DNA of 64,000 nt from NCBI RefSeq assembly GCF_000381525.1, contig NZ_KB906610.1, forward strand, positions 22,482-86,481, read 5' to 3'. The DNA is from Peptostreptococcus anaerobius VPI 4330 = DSM 2949 (lineage in GTDB: Bacteria; Bacillota; Clostridia; Peptostreptococcales; Peptostreptococcaceae). This document shows, piece by piece, positions 1 through 7,531 of the stretch. The notes under the pieces are model-generated. The model did no database searches, was not told where the DNA came from, and was given only the letters and a program-made list of their open reading frames with translations. Both the position numbers and the translations under genes were made by a program. Each line of letters opens with the position of its first letter. Within the stretch, counting starts at the first letter, position 1.

Positions 1-228
1 AATGGAATTGATGAATCTCAAAAGATAGATGTAGAAAGAGTATTTGATAGATTTTATAAGGTTGATGCATCAAGACATAGTGGGTCTACGGGATTGGGTT
101 TAGCTATAACTAAAGAATTAATTGAAAAAATGGACGGTTATATCAGGGTTGATGTAAAAGATGGAATGTTTACAGTAACTATCGATTTTTTAGGGTCTAG
201 TTTATGTGTGAAAAATGATGATAATTAA
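1..228 (+). CDS. Sensor histidine kinase, C-terminal fragment
   Basis: This is the last 75 codons of a gene that begins before the window. The readable part is the end of a HATPase_c domain: an F-box FDRFY at local residues 15-19 and a G2-box GSTGLGLAI at 28-36, which form the ATP lid of two-component sensor kinases. The protein ends soon after the last beta strand with a short polar tail. The sensing domain, membrane segments and phosphoacceptor His lie outside, so the signal and the partner regulator cannot be named. Family assignment is firm; specificity is unknown. Confidence 0.85.
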   Translation, partial: NGIDESQKIDVERVFDRFYKVDASRHSGSTGLGLAITKELIEKMDGYIRVDVKDGMFTVTIDFLGSSLCVKNDDN

Positions 229-239
229 CCGGTGTTCCC

Positions 240-259
240 CCCCCCTAAACATAGGGGGG
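240..259. terminator. G/C-rich hairpin between convergent genes
   Basis: A perfect 8-bp stem (CCCCCCTA / TAGGGGGG) with an AACA loop follows the kinase stop codon and precedes the end of the convergent minus-strand gene. Its position suggests a transcription stop for the kinase gene, but no U-tract follows on either strand, so efficient intrinsic termination is uncertain. Confidence 0.45.
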
Positions 260-313
260 CAAAATTAATAGGTTTAACCGGCAAATTTACAGAAAAAATT
301 TTATGTACTCAGA

Positions 314-853
314 CTAATGATTTTTTAGATGGGCATAATCTAATAATCTATTATTTACGCTATCTATTTCTATTAACAAAATATTATCTTTTAGAAAATA
401 AGAAGTTGTTTCAAATTCTTTAGCTGTTTCTAGATCTATTTCTTGCACTTCAATATTTGTTTTATTGATAGATTTTATATATCCCGTTATTATATATTTT
501 TTCTTGTTTATTTTAAAACTTGATATAATCTTATTTTCTTTTATATATTTCAAGATATCTCCAATATTTGAAATATTTTTTTGTTTTAATCCAATATTAA
601 AGATGTTCTTATCAGAGTTGATTTTCCAAAATTCAGCATATAAATTTATTTTTTCTAAATATTCTGTTTCGTAGTTAGTATTTTTTATAAATTTATTTTT
701 TATCAAATATATGCCATCTATTTTACCTTGTTCATCCAGTAAATGAAATAAAGAATATTCGTCAAAACTAGATAAATAAAATCCAACCAAAAATGATTCG
801 TCACATTCGGTATATATTTCCATCAAACAATTTTTTTTAAATTGTGTGTTCAT
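314..853 (-). CDS. Hypothetical 179-aa cytoplasmic protein, partner of the secreted protein upstream
   Basis: I do not recognise a named family. There is no signal peptide or membrane segment; the protein is rich in Lys, Asn and Ile. The first 60 residues alternate short hydrophobic strands with acidic turns (ESFLVGFYLSSFDEYSLFHLLD), a pattern I associate with small Sm-like beta-barrel proteins of accessory loci; this is only an impression. GGAGG lies 7 nt upstream of the ATG. It starts about 20 nt after the frameshifted secreted-protein gene, so the two form an operon. An immunity or accessory role for the secreted partner is possible but unproven. Confidence 0.6.
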   Translation of the reverse strand: MNTQFKKNCLMEIYTECDESFLVGFYLSSFDEYSLFHLLDEQGKIDGIYLIKNKFIKNTNYETEYLEKINLYAEFWKINSDKNIFNIGLKQKNISNIGDILKYIKENKIISSFKINKKKYIITGYIKSINKTNIEVQEIDLETAKEFETTSYFLKDNILLIEIDSVNNRLLDYAHLKNH

Positions 854-873
854 AAATTACCTCCATAAAGTAT

Positions 874-1425
874 TTATAAATTAGTGTTTCTTTCTTTTTC
901 TAGGTTGCTGAGGTTTCTTTTGATTTTTTGGTTTCCAACCCTTTTTAGGATCTTTTTCTTTTCATTGGATCTTCCTGGACGAGGTTTTGTATGTTTATCA
1001 TGTGTACTCTTTCGTTTGTTTTTAGTGTGTTCTTTGAAATAGCTAATAATTCTATTTGATACCCAAGTACCAGTGGCAATGGTTGCCCCTGCCAAGATAA
1101 CGATTCCTGTGGTTGTGATCAATACCTGACCGACACCAGGAATAAAATAAGCACCAGCTGCGGCGGGAATTGTAAGAGCAGTTCTTTTTTGTCGTATAGG
1201 AATTTCCCTAGATGATTTTAATAATATTGAAAACTCATCCTTAGTATAAAAAGTTCCATTAATTTTTATTCCAGTATCATATACTTCTACATCTGGAGTA
1301 TTATTTTGCTCAACAATCATATCATTTTGACTGATATCTTCATTAGCGTGCGCGGTTGTAAACGGAGTAAGTATCATTGATATAATTAGTAAATAAGAAA
1401 TAGTCTTTTTTGTAAATAGTTTCAT
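874..1425 (-). CDS. Secreted protein with glycine-rich hydrophobic core; C-terminus frameshifted
   Basis: Residues 1-27 are a signal peptide (KK, hydrophobic core, AHA cleavage motif). A variable acidic stretch follows, then a hydrophobic glycine-rich segment at about 88-119 (FIPGVGQVLITTTG...) and a basic tail with KHTKPRPGR at 144-152. After about residue 158 the reading frame seems to slip at an A5 run (T5 at 953-957 on the plus strand). Adding one A gives a tail DPKKGWKPKNQKK ending at 881, which continues the KPRPGR..EKKK style far better than the annotated tail ILKRVGNQKIKRN. I recall such tails in secreted accessory or toxin-like proteins of Firmicutes but cannot name the family. Confidence 0.65.
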   Translation of the reverse strand: MKLFTKKTISYLLIISMILTPFTTAHANEDISQNDMIVEQNNTPDVEVYDTGIKINGTFYTKDEFSILLKSSREIPIRQKRTALTIPAAAGAYFIPGVGQVLITTTGIVILAGATIATGTWVSNRIISYFKEHTKNKRKSTHDKHTKPRPGRSNEKKKILKRVGNQKIKRNLSNLEKERNTNL

Positions 1426-1447
1426 ATTACCTCCACTTTCTATTGAT

Positions 1448-1480
1448 GAAACATATTTTATATTAAGTAAAATATGTTTC
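1448..1480. repeat. 13-bp inverted repeat downstream of lysA
   Basis: Arms GAAACATATTTTA and TAAAATATGTTTC are perfectly complementary with a 7-nt loop. It lies just upstream of the secreted-protein gene and downstream of lysA on the minus strand. Being AT-rich and without a U-tract, it may be an operator for the downstream gene or a weak terminator. Confidence 0.5.
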
Positions 1481-1490
1481 AGTTCAAAAT

Positions 1491-1536
1491 AATATATAAT
1501 ATACTCAAGTAGTGCTACTTGAGTATATTATATATT
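1491..1536. repeat. 22-bp perfect palindrome in the lysA downstream spacer
   Basis: The left arm (1491-1512) and right arm (1515-1536) are exact reverse complements around a central TG, giving a 22-bp stem or a dyad DNA site. The core reads ACTCAAGTAG / CTACTTGAGT within AT-rich flanks. It lies between the last gene of the lysine operon and the accessory pair, so it could terminate the operon or be an operator for the pair. No U-run follows on the minus strand. Confidence 0.55.
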
Positions 1537-1592
1537 TAAAAGTATATGATGTAAATATTTTTAATAAAAAATTAATATTTTTTCAAGTATAT

Positions 1593-2888
1593 TTATAATT
1601 GGTTTTTAATCAGGTCTTCCATTGACTCTCTTTTGATAGCTAGCTTGGAAGTGCCGTTTTTTACGAATACTACTGCTGGTCTTGGCATTTGATTGTAGTT
1701 TGACGCCATTGAATAGTGGTAGGCTCCTGTACAGCTCACAGCAGCTATATCTCCAATTTCAGGCATTGGGAGTTTTACATCGTATGCTATGATATCTCCT
1801 GACTCACAGCACTTTCCTGCCAGTGTATATAGTCCGAATATAGGTGCAGTCATCTTGTTGGCTAGAGCAACTTCATATTTTGCCTGATAAAGGGCAGTTC
1901 TTATATGGTCACTCATACCACCGTCTACTGATACATAGGTCCTTACATCAGGTATTTCCTTGATAGTTCCAATCCTATATAGGGTAGTGCAGGCCTCTCC
2001 GACTATTGACCTACCTGGTTCTAGCCATAATTGAGGTATTGGAAGATTGTTGGATTTAGATGAATCCTTTAGGTAGCTGATGATTTCATCAAGGGCTGTT
2101 TCTATAGGATATGACAGGTCTTCATCTGTGTACCTAATGCCAAATCCTCCACCAATATTCAAGACAGAAGGTGTGTAGTCTAGGTCTTTTTTTAGTTTAG
2201 CGAACCACCCAAATACCTTGTCTACAGCCATTCTAGTTCCTTCCGTTCCAAATATCTGAGACCCTATATGAAAATGGATACCTATAAGGTCTAGGTTTTC
2301 TGCTTGGAGTATGTCTGCAACTCCTTTAAATGCCTGTCCATTGTCTATATTAAGACCAAACTTGGAATCGGTACTTCCAGTAGATATATACTCATGGGTA
2401 TGGGCCTCTACACCAGGTGTAACCCTTAGTAGGCACCTAGGCTTTTTAGACATTTGACCTGCAATTTGGTTTAGCCTTTTTACTTCGTCAAAGCTATCTA
2501 TGACAAAGCAACCTATGTCTTCCTTCAAGGCATATTCAATCTCAAAGTCCGTCTTGTTGTTTCCGTGTAGGTGAATTTTCTGAGGGTCAAAACCTGCACT
2601 CAGGGCATTGTATAATTCTCCAGCCGACACAACGTCCAAGCCCATATTTTCTTCAGCCATAATCCCTACAAGGTACTTGCAGATAAAGGCCTTGCTGGCA
2701 TAGGATATATGGTAGTCTAGGCCAGAGCCTTCAAGCACACTATGAAACCTTCTGCATTGGTTTGTGACTAGGTCTTCATCGTATACAAATAGGGGGCTAG
2801 AATATTGGTCTACTAGGTCCATACTGGTGATGCCGGCAATCTCAAGTTGACCATTCTGATTTATTTTTGAATTTCCGTGTAGTTGCAT
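1593..2888 (-). CDS. lysA: Diaminopimelate decarboxylase
   Basis: LysA decarboxylates meso-diaminopimelate to L-lysine, the last step of the pathway, in the cytoplasm. The 431-aa fold-type III PLP enzyme is full length: the PLP lysine is Lys66 in YASKAF, HFHIGS lies at 205-210, the phosphate-binding GGGFG at 246-250, EPGRS at 290-294 and the active-site CESGD at 360-364. It is the last gene of the lysine operon, 22 nt after the racemase-like gene. If the dapA/dapB deletion upstream is real and uncompensated, this enzyme could act only on imported DAP. Confidence 0.95.
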   Translation of the reverse strand: MQLHGNSKINQNGQLEIAGITSMDLVDQYSSPLFVYDEDLVTNQCRRFHSVLEGSGLDYHISYASKAFICKYLVGIMAEENMGLDVVSAGELYNALSAGFDPQKIHLHGNNKTDFEIEYALKEDIGCFVIDSFDEVKRLNQIAGQMSKKPRCLLRVTPGVEAHTHEYISTGSTDSKFGLNIDNGQAFKGVADILQAENLDLIGIHFHIGSQIFGTEGTRMAVDKVFGWFAKLKKDLDYTPSVLNIGGGFGIRYTDEDLSYPIETALDEIISYLKDSSKSNNLPIPQLWLEPGRSIVGEACTTLYRIGTIKEIPDVRTYVSVDGGMSDHIRTALYQAKYEVALANKMTAPIFGLYTLAGKCCESGDIIAYDVKLPMPEIGDIAAVSCTGAYHYSMASNYNQMPRPAVVFVKNGTSKLAIKRESMEDLIKNQL

Positions 2889-2910
2889 ATTATTCCTTTC
2901 TAAAGCCTGT

Positions 2911-4029
2911 TCAAAGTCTATTTTTTACTGGTAGGTAGATTAGATCAAGAGTCTGGAAGTTAAGAGGTGATATCTGTTCGGAATTTGCTCCGACTCCCTT
3001 GAAAGTATACTCGTATACAGGTATATCTTGACCGTAAAAAATAGCCTGATCACCAACTTTTACACTATTATCATCTTCGTTTAGCAATACAATAGTGTGG
3101 CTCATCATCATAGATACTAGGGGGTATCTTCTGCCATTTATAAGAACGTCATGACCCATAACCCTTTTTCTAAGAAGGCCATCTCCATAACCTATATTGA
3201 TGACACCCACCCTTGATTTTTTGTCTGCCTTGAAGGATGAACAGTAGCCGATTGATTCTCCTATTTCAAGGTCCTTGATTGATATTATGGAACCTGAAAG
3301 TGTCAGTGCATGGTGGTTGTTTGTAAGGTCAGCTCTCTTGTAGGGTGGACAACCGTATAGGCTGATACCAACCCTTGCATGGCTGTGATTATCCAACAAG
3401 CCATCCCTTTGGAGTGAGGCTGAGTTTTGGGCCTGAACAACCTTAAATTTATGGATTTTCTGGGCAGACTCCAGTATATCTAACCAGTCTGATTTTTCTT
3501 TTTCGTAGGAGTTTTCTTGGTCGAATTCATCTGCCCAAGAAAAGTGGGTCCATATACCGTCTAATTTTATGTTTGATTCTTTGGCTAGTCTTATTGTTTC
3601 TAATACTTCTTTTTTTGACCTACAACCTGACCTCCTCATTTGACCAGCCCATTCTAGGTGGTAGGATATATCATGCATAGAGCCCTTATTTTCCCTTAGA
3701 AAATCTAGACTAACAAGGGTAGCTGTGATCGAGTAGTCTCTTAGGCTATCAAAGTCTCTACATGGATTAAGCATAAATATATCTACGTCATCATAGAGCT
3801 CTCTTATACGTATAGAGTCTCTAAGACTAGTTGTAGCAAAAAACCTGACCCCCGCCTGGTAGAAGGTTTCTACTGCTCTTTCAAGTCCGAAATGGTAGGC
3901 GTCATTTTTTACTACGGCTATAAGCCCACCTCCTGTCATACCTATTAGGTGGCGGGCGTTTTTGTGTAGGGCATCTAGGTCTATTGTGAGTCTAGGGTTA
4001 GACTCAGGTTTATTGTAGATTTTTTGCAT
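2911..4029 (-). CDS. alr: Alanine racemase-family PLP enzyme
   Basis: A 372-aa fold-type III PLP enzyme of the alanine racemase family. The PLP lysine is Lys41 in VVKNDAYHFGL, and the C-terminal beta domain contains SIGYCSSF with the tyrosine expected to be the second catalytic base, followed by VINIGYGDG. Family members interconvert L- and D-alanine for peptidoglycan; relatives act on other amino acids such as Lys or Ser. It sits between dapL and lysA in one transcription unit with about 20-nt gaps. Alanine is the default substrate, but placement in the lysine operon leaves specificity open. Confidence 0.85.
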   Translation of the reverse strand: MQKIYNKPESNPRLTIDLDALHKNARHLIGMTGGGLIAVVKNDAYHFGLERAVETFYQAGVRFFATTSLRDSIRIRELYDDVDIFMLNPCRDFDSLRDYSITATLVSLDFLRENKGSMHDISYHLEWAGQMRRSGCRSKKEVLETIRLAKESNIKLDGIWTHFSWADEFDQENSYEKEKSDWLDILESAQKIHKFKVVQAQNSASLQRDGLLDNHSHARVGISLYGCPPYKRADLTNNHHALTLSGSIISIKDLEIGESIGYCSSFKADKKSRVGVINIGYGDGLLRKRVMGHDVLINGRRYPLVSMMMSHTIVLLNEDDNSVKVGDQAIFYGQDIPVYEYTFKGVGANSEQISPLNFQTLDLIYLPVKNRL

Positions 4030-4048
4030 ATTGTAACCTCCTCTATGG

Positions 4049-5206
4049 CTAGTAGGTCTTTGCTATCTCTACTAGGTAGTCTACACCGTATACTAGGGCC
4101 TCTTCTCTCATCTGAAGCCAAGGTGTATGAAGACCAGAAGTATAGCCAAGATCTTCGTTTCTTATACCTACAAAAGAGTAGGATATAGGGGATACATTTT
4201 TGAAAAATGAGAAGTCTTCTCCTAATAGGTAGGGATCTGGCATGATATAGGACCTTGCCCCGGACTTTTCAATTGTACTTGCTACAAAGTCGATTAGGTC
4301 CTTATCGTTTAGTAGGGCAGGGTAGCCATCTTCAAAATGTAGGTTTATACTAGCTCTTGTCGATAGCTCAACCCCCTGGCATATTTCCTGCATTCTCTTT
4401 TTTGATATTTCAAGGTCATCCATATCATAGGTACGGATGGTACCCTCCATATAGCCATTTGTTGGAACTGAGTTCATAACTTCTCCTACATTCATTTTGC
4501 CAATGTGGATTATGTTGGTGTGTTTTGAATCTAGGTCATAGGTAGGTATTGTCTGAAACTGCTGGTAGACTTGGATTGCTGCGTTTATGGCATTTATTCC
4601 ATTTTCCCTGATGCCTACATGAGCTGACTTTCCGACTATCTTGACTGTGAATTCGTTGCAAGATGCCATTATAGGGCCTGGTCGAGTCGCTATTACTCCC
4701 TCTTCAAAGTCTGGATTTATATGTAGGGCAAAACTTGCATCTATACTGTATTTTTCAAAGGGGTAGGAGTCTATAAGTACATTTGCTCCACCTGTAGACT
4801 CTTCTGAAGGCTGGAATACTACTAGGACGTTGTTCTTTAATTTACCATCTGACCTAAGGCCTAGAATTTCACGTGTTGCCCCTAGTAGCATAGCAGCATG
4901 GGCATCGTGGCCACAAGCGTGCATAACTCCCGGATTGCAAGATTTAAAATCTATGTCGTTTTCCTCTTTTATTGGAAGGGCATCTATATCGGCCCTAAGT
5001 AGGATGGTCTTTGCGCTGTCCATACCTGTCCCTATGTAGGCTATAGTAGCAGTAGGCATACCATCGACCTCTTCATAATCAAGCCCCATGGACCTTAGTT
5101 CTTCCCTTATGTATTCTGTTGTCTTGAACTCTTCTTTTGATAGTTCAGGATTTTGGTGGATATGACGTCTCCACCTGATTATATCTTCCACTTTTGTGAA
5201 TCTCAT
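4049..5206 (-). CDS. dapL: N-acetyldiaminopimelate deacetylase (M20 family)
   Basis: This 385-aa M20 metallohydrolase has RADIDALP at 71-78, the metal-binding HACGHD at 96-101 and the catalytic and metal-binding glutamates in PSEES at 133-137. M20 enzymes next to dapH (B. subtilis YkuR type) remove the acetyl group from N-acetyl-L,L-diaminopimelate. Related M20 proteins hydrolyse other N-acyl amino acids, so the assignment depends on context: it follows dapH in the lysine-riboswitch operon, although with a 168-nt AT-rich gap. A second M20 enzyme lies at about 12.6-13.9 kb in the methionine operon. Confidence 0.85.
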   Translation of the reverse strand: MRFTKVEDIIRWRRHIHQNPELSKEEFKTTEYIREELRSMGLDYEEVDGMPTATIAYIGTGMDSAKTILLRADIDALPIKEENDIDFKSCNPGVMHACGHDAHAAMLLGATREILGLRSDGKLKNNVLVVFQPSEESTGGANVLIDSYPFEKYSIDASFALHINPDFEEGVIATRPGPIMASCNEFTVKIVGKSAHVGIRENGINAINAAIQVYQQFQTIPTYDLDSKHTNIIHIGKMNVGEVMNSVPTNGYMEGTIRTYDMDDLEISKKRMQEICQGVELSTRASINLHFEDGYPALLNDKDLIDFVASTIEKSGARSYIMPDPYLLGEDFSFFKNVSPISYSFVGIRNEDLGYTSGLHTPWLQMREEALVYGVDYLVEIAKTY

Positions 5207-5374
5207 ATACTCTATATTCTCTTTTCTTTTTTATTCATTATTTATTTTTTATTCTTTTATTTATTCTCTATTATATATTTTGTATTCTGTATATATATTA
5301 TTTATAACCATTCTCTAGATATATTTTTCTAATTCTATATTGACCCTATTGATGAATCTAGGCCTGAGTTTTTA
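5207..5374. other. AT-rich pyrimidine-biased spacer inside the lysine operon
   Basis: The other gaps in the downstream half of this operon are about 20 nt; this one is 168 nt. On the plus strand it is a low-complexity run of T, A and C words (TTTATTCTTTTATT-like). I see no ORF, convincing hairpin or promoter. It may be decayed sequence. Confidence 0.5.
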
Positions 5375-6094
5375 TTAATCTAGGGACCTAAGGGCATCTA
5401 TTATGCTTATCTTTTGTCCCTCAACCTGGTTGGTCTTCTTGATAATCTTGGCTGGAACACCAGCTACCACGCTTCCTGCTGGGACGTCTTCAGTGACTAT
5501 AGCACCAGCTGCAACTACAGACCCTTGGCCGATTCTGACCCCTTCAAGTATGACTGCATTGGCCCCTATTAGGACATTGTCTTCTACTACTACTGGGTTG
5601 GCATTGGCTGGCTCTATAACTCCAGCAAGTACTGCACCTGCACCCACGTGTACATTCTTTCCTGTTGTAGCCCTGCCTCCAAGGACAGCACCCATATCTA
5701 TCATAGTTCCCTCACCGACTACGGCACCTATATTTATAATGGCACCCATCATAACAACTGACTTGTCCTTGATGACAGCATGCTCTCTGATAAAGGCACC
5801 TGGCTCTATTCTAGCATTGATATTTGTCATATCTATTAGGGGGATTGCACTGTTTCTCCTATCATTTTCAAGGATATAGTCTTCTATCTTGTCCTTATTG
5901 CCTTCTAAGAACTTGTCAAAGCTATCAAGGTCTGTAAATAGGGTAGCAACCTTGCCATCTCCAAAGACCTTGATTGTATCTGGATAAGATACACCAGCTA
6001 GGTCTCCCTTTATGTATACCTTTACAGGTGTTGTTTTCTTTGAACTTGCTATGTAGTTTATTATTTCTTCTGATGTTAAAAATTCCTTTGTCAT
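5375..6094 (-). CDS. dapH: Tetrahydrodipicolinate N-acetyltransferase
   Basis: DapH transfers acetyl from acetyl-CoA to tetrahydrodipicolinate, opening the acetylase branch of DAP synthesis. The 239-aa protein has the expected N-terminal alpha/beta domain (about 1-85) followed by a left-handed beta helix of hexapeptide repeats ([17 protein letters not shown] onwards, to about residue 215) and a short C-terminal helix. The length is normal for Firmicutes DapH/DapD. It is preceded by the dapA-dapB remnant at 22 nt. With those two steps apparently missing nearby, its substrate would have to be produced by genes elsewhere. Confidence 0.93.
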   Translation of the reverse strand: MTKEFLTSEEIINYIASSKKTTPVKVYIKGDLAGVSYPDTIKVFGDGKVATLFTDLDSFDKFLEGNKDKIEDYILENDRRNSAIPLIDMTNINARIEPGAFIREHAVIKDKSVVMMGAIINIGAVVGEGTMIDMGAVLGGRATTGKNVHVGAGAVLAGVIEPANANPVVVEDNVLIGANAVILEGVRIGQGSVVAAGAIVTEDVPAGSVVAGVPAKIIKKTNQVEGQKISIIDALRSLD

Positions 6095-6116
6095 ATTATC
6101 TCCTTATTAATAGTCT

Positions 6117-6317
6117 TTATAGGTTGTCAAAATTGTATAGCCCGGGTTCTTTTGAAAGGGTAGAACCCTCTCCAGTTGTACCTGCCACTATAAGGGCATT
6201 TATACCTGTATCTATTTGAAAGTTTACCAACCTCCTGTATGAATCATAATCTATACCTCCATTAGGGGTCATAGGTGTTGCAAGTGCCGTGGCTACTCCT
6301 GTGAATAATTTTGTCAT
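6117..6317 (-). pseudogene. dapA: dapA'-'dapB in-frame chimera (deletion remnant)
   Basis: The ORF opens exactly like dihydrodipicolinate synthase: TKLFTGVATALATPM, the Tyr/Asn-containing N-terminal strands and the GTTGEGSTLS phosphate/pyruvate-binding motif at about 46-55. It then stops after 66 codons instead of about 290. The last 11 residues (KEPGLYNFDNL) do not resemble DapA but match the C-terminal style of dihydrodipicolinate reductase DapB (K-x-x-G-L-Y-x-x-x-x-L). No dapB is present in the operon, where dapA-dapB-dapH is a usual order. The simplest reading is an in-frame deletion from dapA codon about 55 to the last codons of dapB. The Lys of the DapA Schiff base is gone, so no DapA or DapB activity is expected. 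Confidence 0.8.
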
Positions 6318-6457
6318 TTTACTACCTCCTGGCCATTAGCCATCTACCTTATTTTCATATTTATTATTCTTATGTTTTAAGTGTCATATATTTTTTCTTA
6401 GAGGAATATATAGCCAGTTAGCTCCATATATTCTCCAAGTATTTTTAGAGCGACCGC

Positions 6458-7441
6458 TTATTTAGAGGCCTCTAATAATTCTGCTATCTGGACTGCATTA
6501 CTAGCAGCTCCCTTTCTAATATTGTCTGCTACACACCATATATGGTAGCTGTTTTCTTGTGATATGTCCCTTCTGATTCTTCCTACATATACTTCGTCAT
6601 GGCCTGTAGCATCTATAGCCATTGGATATACGTTGTTTTGAGGGTCATCCATTAGTACAAGTCCTGGTGCCTTTCTTAGAAGGTCTCTGATATCTTCTAT
6701 AGAGGCATCTTTTTTTAGGCTGACATTTATCTCTACAGAGTGAGAGTTAAATACCGGAACCCTTGCACAAGTCGCTGTTATAGATACATCATCTCCTAAT
6801 TCAAGGATTTTCTTTGTCTCTAGGATCATCTTCATCTCTTCTTTTGTATAGCCGTTGTCTAGAAATACGTCTATATGAGGAAGAACATTGTTGTATATTG
6901 GGTGAGGGTACTTCTCTGGTGCGATACCCTTTTGTCCGTTTTCCAAGTCTTTTATGCCTCCAAGACCAGATCCTGATACTGCCTGATAAGTAGTATAGGC
7001 TATCCTTTTGATACCATAGGCATCATTTAGGGGTTTAAGTGGTACCACTGACTGGATTGTAGAGCAGTTTGGATTGGCTATTATCCTTCTCTTTAGACTA
7101 GGTCTATTGCACTCTGGGACTACCAGGTCTATTTCAGGATCCATCCTCCATGCACTAGAATTGTCTATTACAATCACTCCATGGGCTTCGGCTATAGGTG
7201 CATATCTAAGGGATGTATCACCACCAGCTGAGAATAGGGCGTAGTCTATATCCTTGTCAAATGAGCTGTCGTTTAGTTCTTCAACTGTAATCTCTCTGCC
7301 CCTAAAATTTAGTTTTTTGCCTGCTGATTTTGCAGATGCCATCATATATATATTGTCCACCTCAAGATTTGACTCTGCTAGGCGTTCTATCATCTTTGTT
7401 CCTACTACTCCTGTTGCTCCAACTATTGCAAAATTTGCCAT
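6458..7441 (-). CDS. asd: Aspartate-semialdehyde dehydrogenase
   Basis: Asd reduces aspartyl phosphate to aspartate semialdehyde with NADPH, the branch point to lysine/DAP, threonine and methionine. The 327-aa protein has the nucleotide-binding GATGVVG at 8-14, the catalytic Cys126 in NPNCSTIQ, SGSG at 156-159 and the catalytic His234 in FNSHSVEI. It follows lysC in the riboswitch-controlled operon. Unlike dapA and dapB it is intact, consistent with its wider role in the aspartate family. Confidence 0.95.
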   Translation of the reverse strand: MANFAIVGATGVVGTKMIERLAESNLEVDNIYMMASAKSAGKKLNFRGREITVEELNDSSFDKDIDYALFSAGGDTSLRYAPIAEAHGVIVIDNSSAWRMDPEIDLVVPECNRPSLKRRIIANPNCSTIQSVVPLKPLNDAYGIKRIAYTTYQAVSGSGLGGIKDLENGQKGIAPEKYPHPIYNNVLPHIDVFLDNGYTKEEMKMILETKKILELGDDVSITATCARVPVFNSHSVEINVSLKKDASIEDIRDLLRKAPGLVLMDDPQNNVYPMAIDATGHDEVYVGRIRRDISQENSYHIWCVADNIRKGAASNAVQIAELLEASK

Positions 7442-7531
7442 TTAATTTTTCTCCTTTGTTTTTATAATTTAATTGTTTGTTCATCTTATATTCCTTATTT
7501 TTAATTTAGCTCTACTTTTATCTTAACTTGA

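Noticed and set aside
5403..5879. 158-codon plus-strand ORF opposite dapH
   Set aside because: Antisense shadow of the hexapeptide-repeat coding region: low-complexity Thr/Ala/Ile/Pro, with no ribosome binding site.
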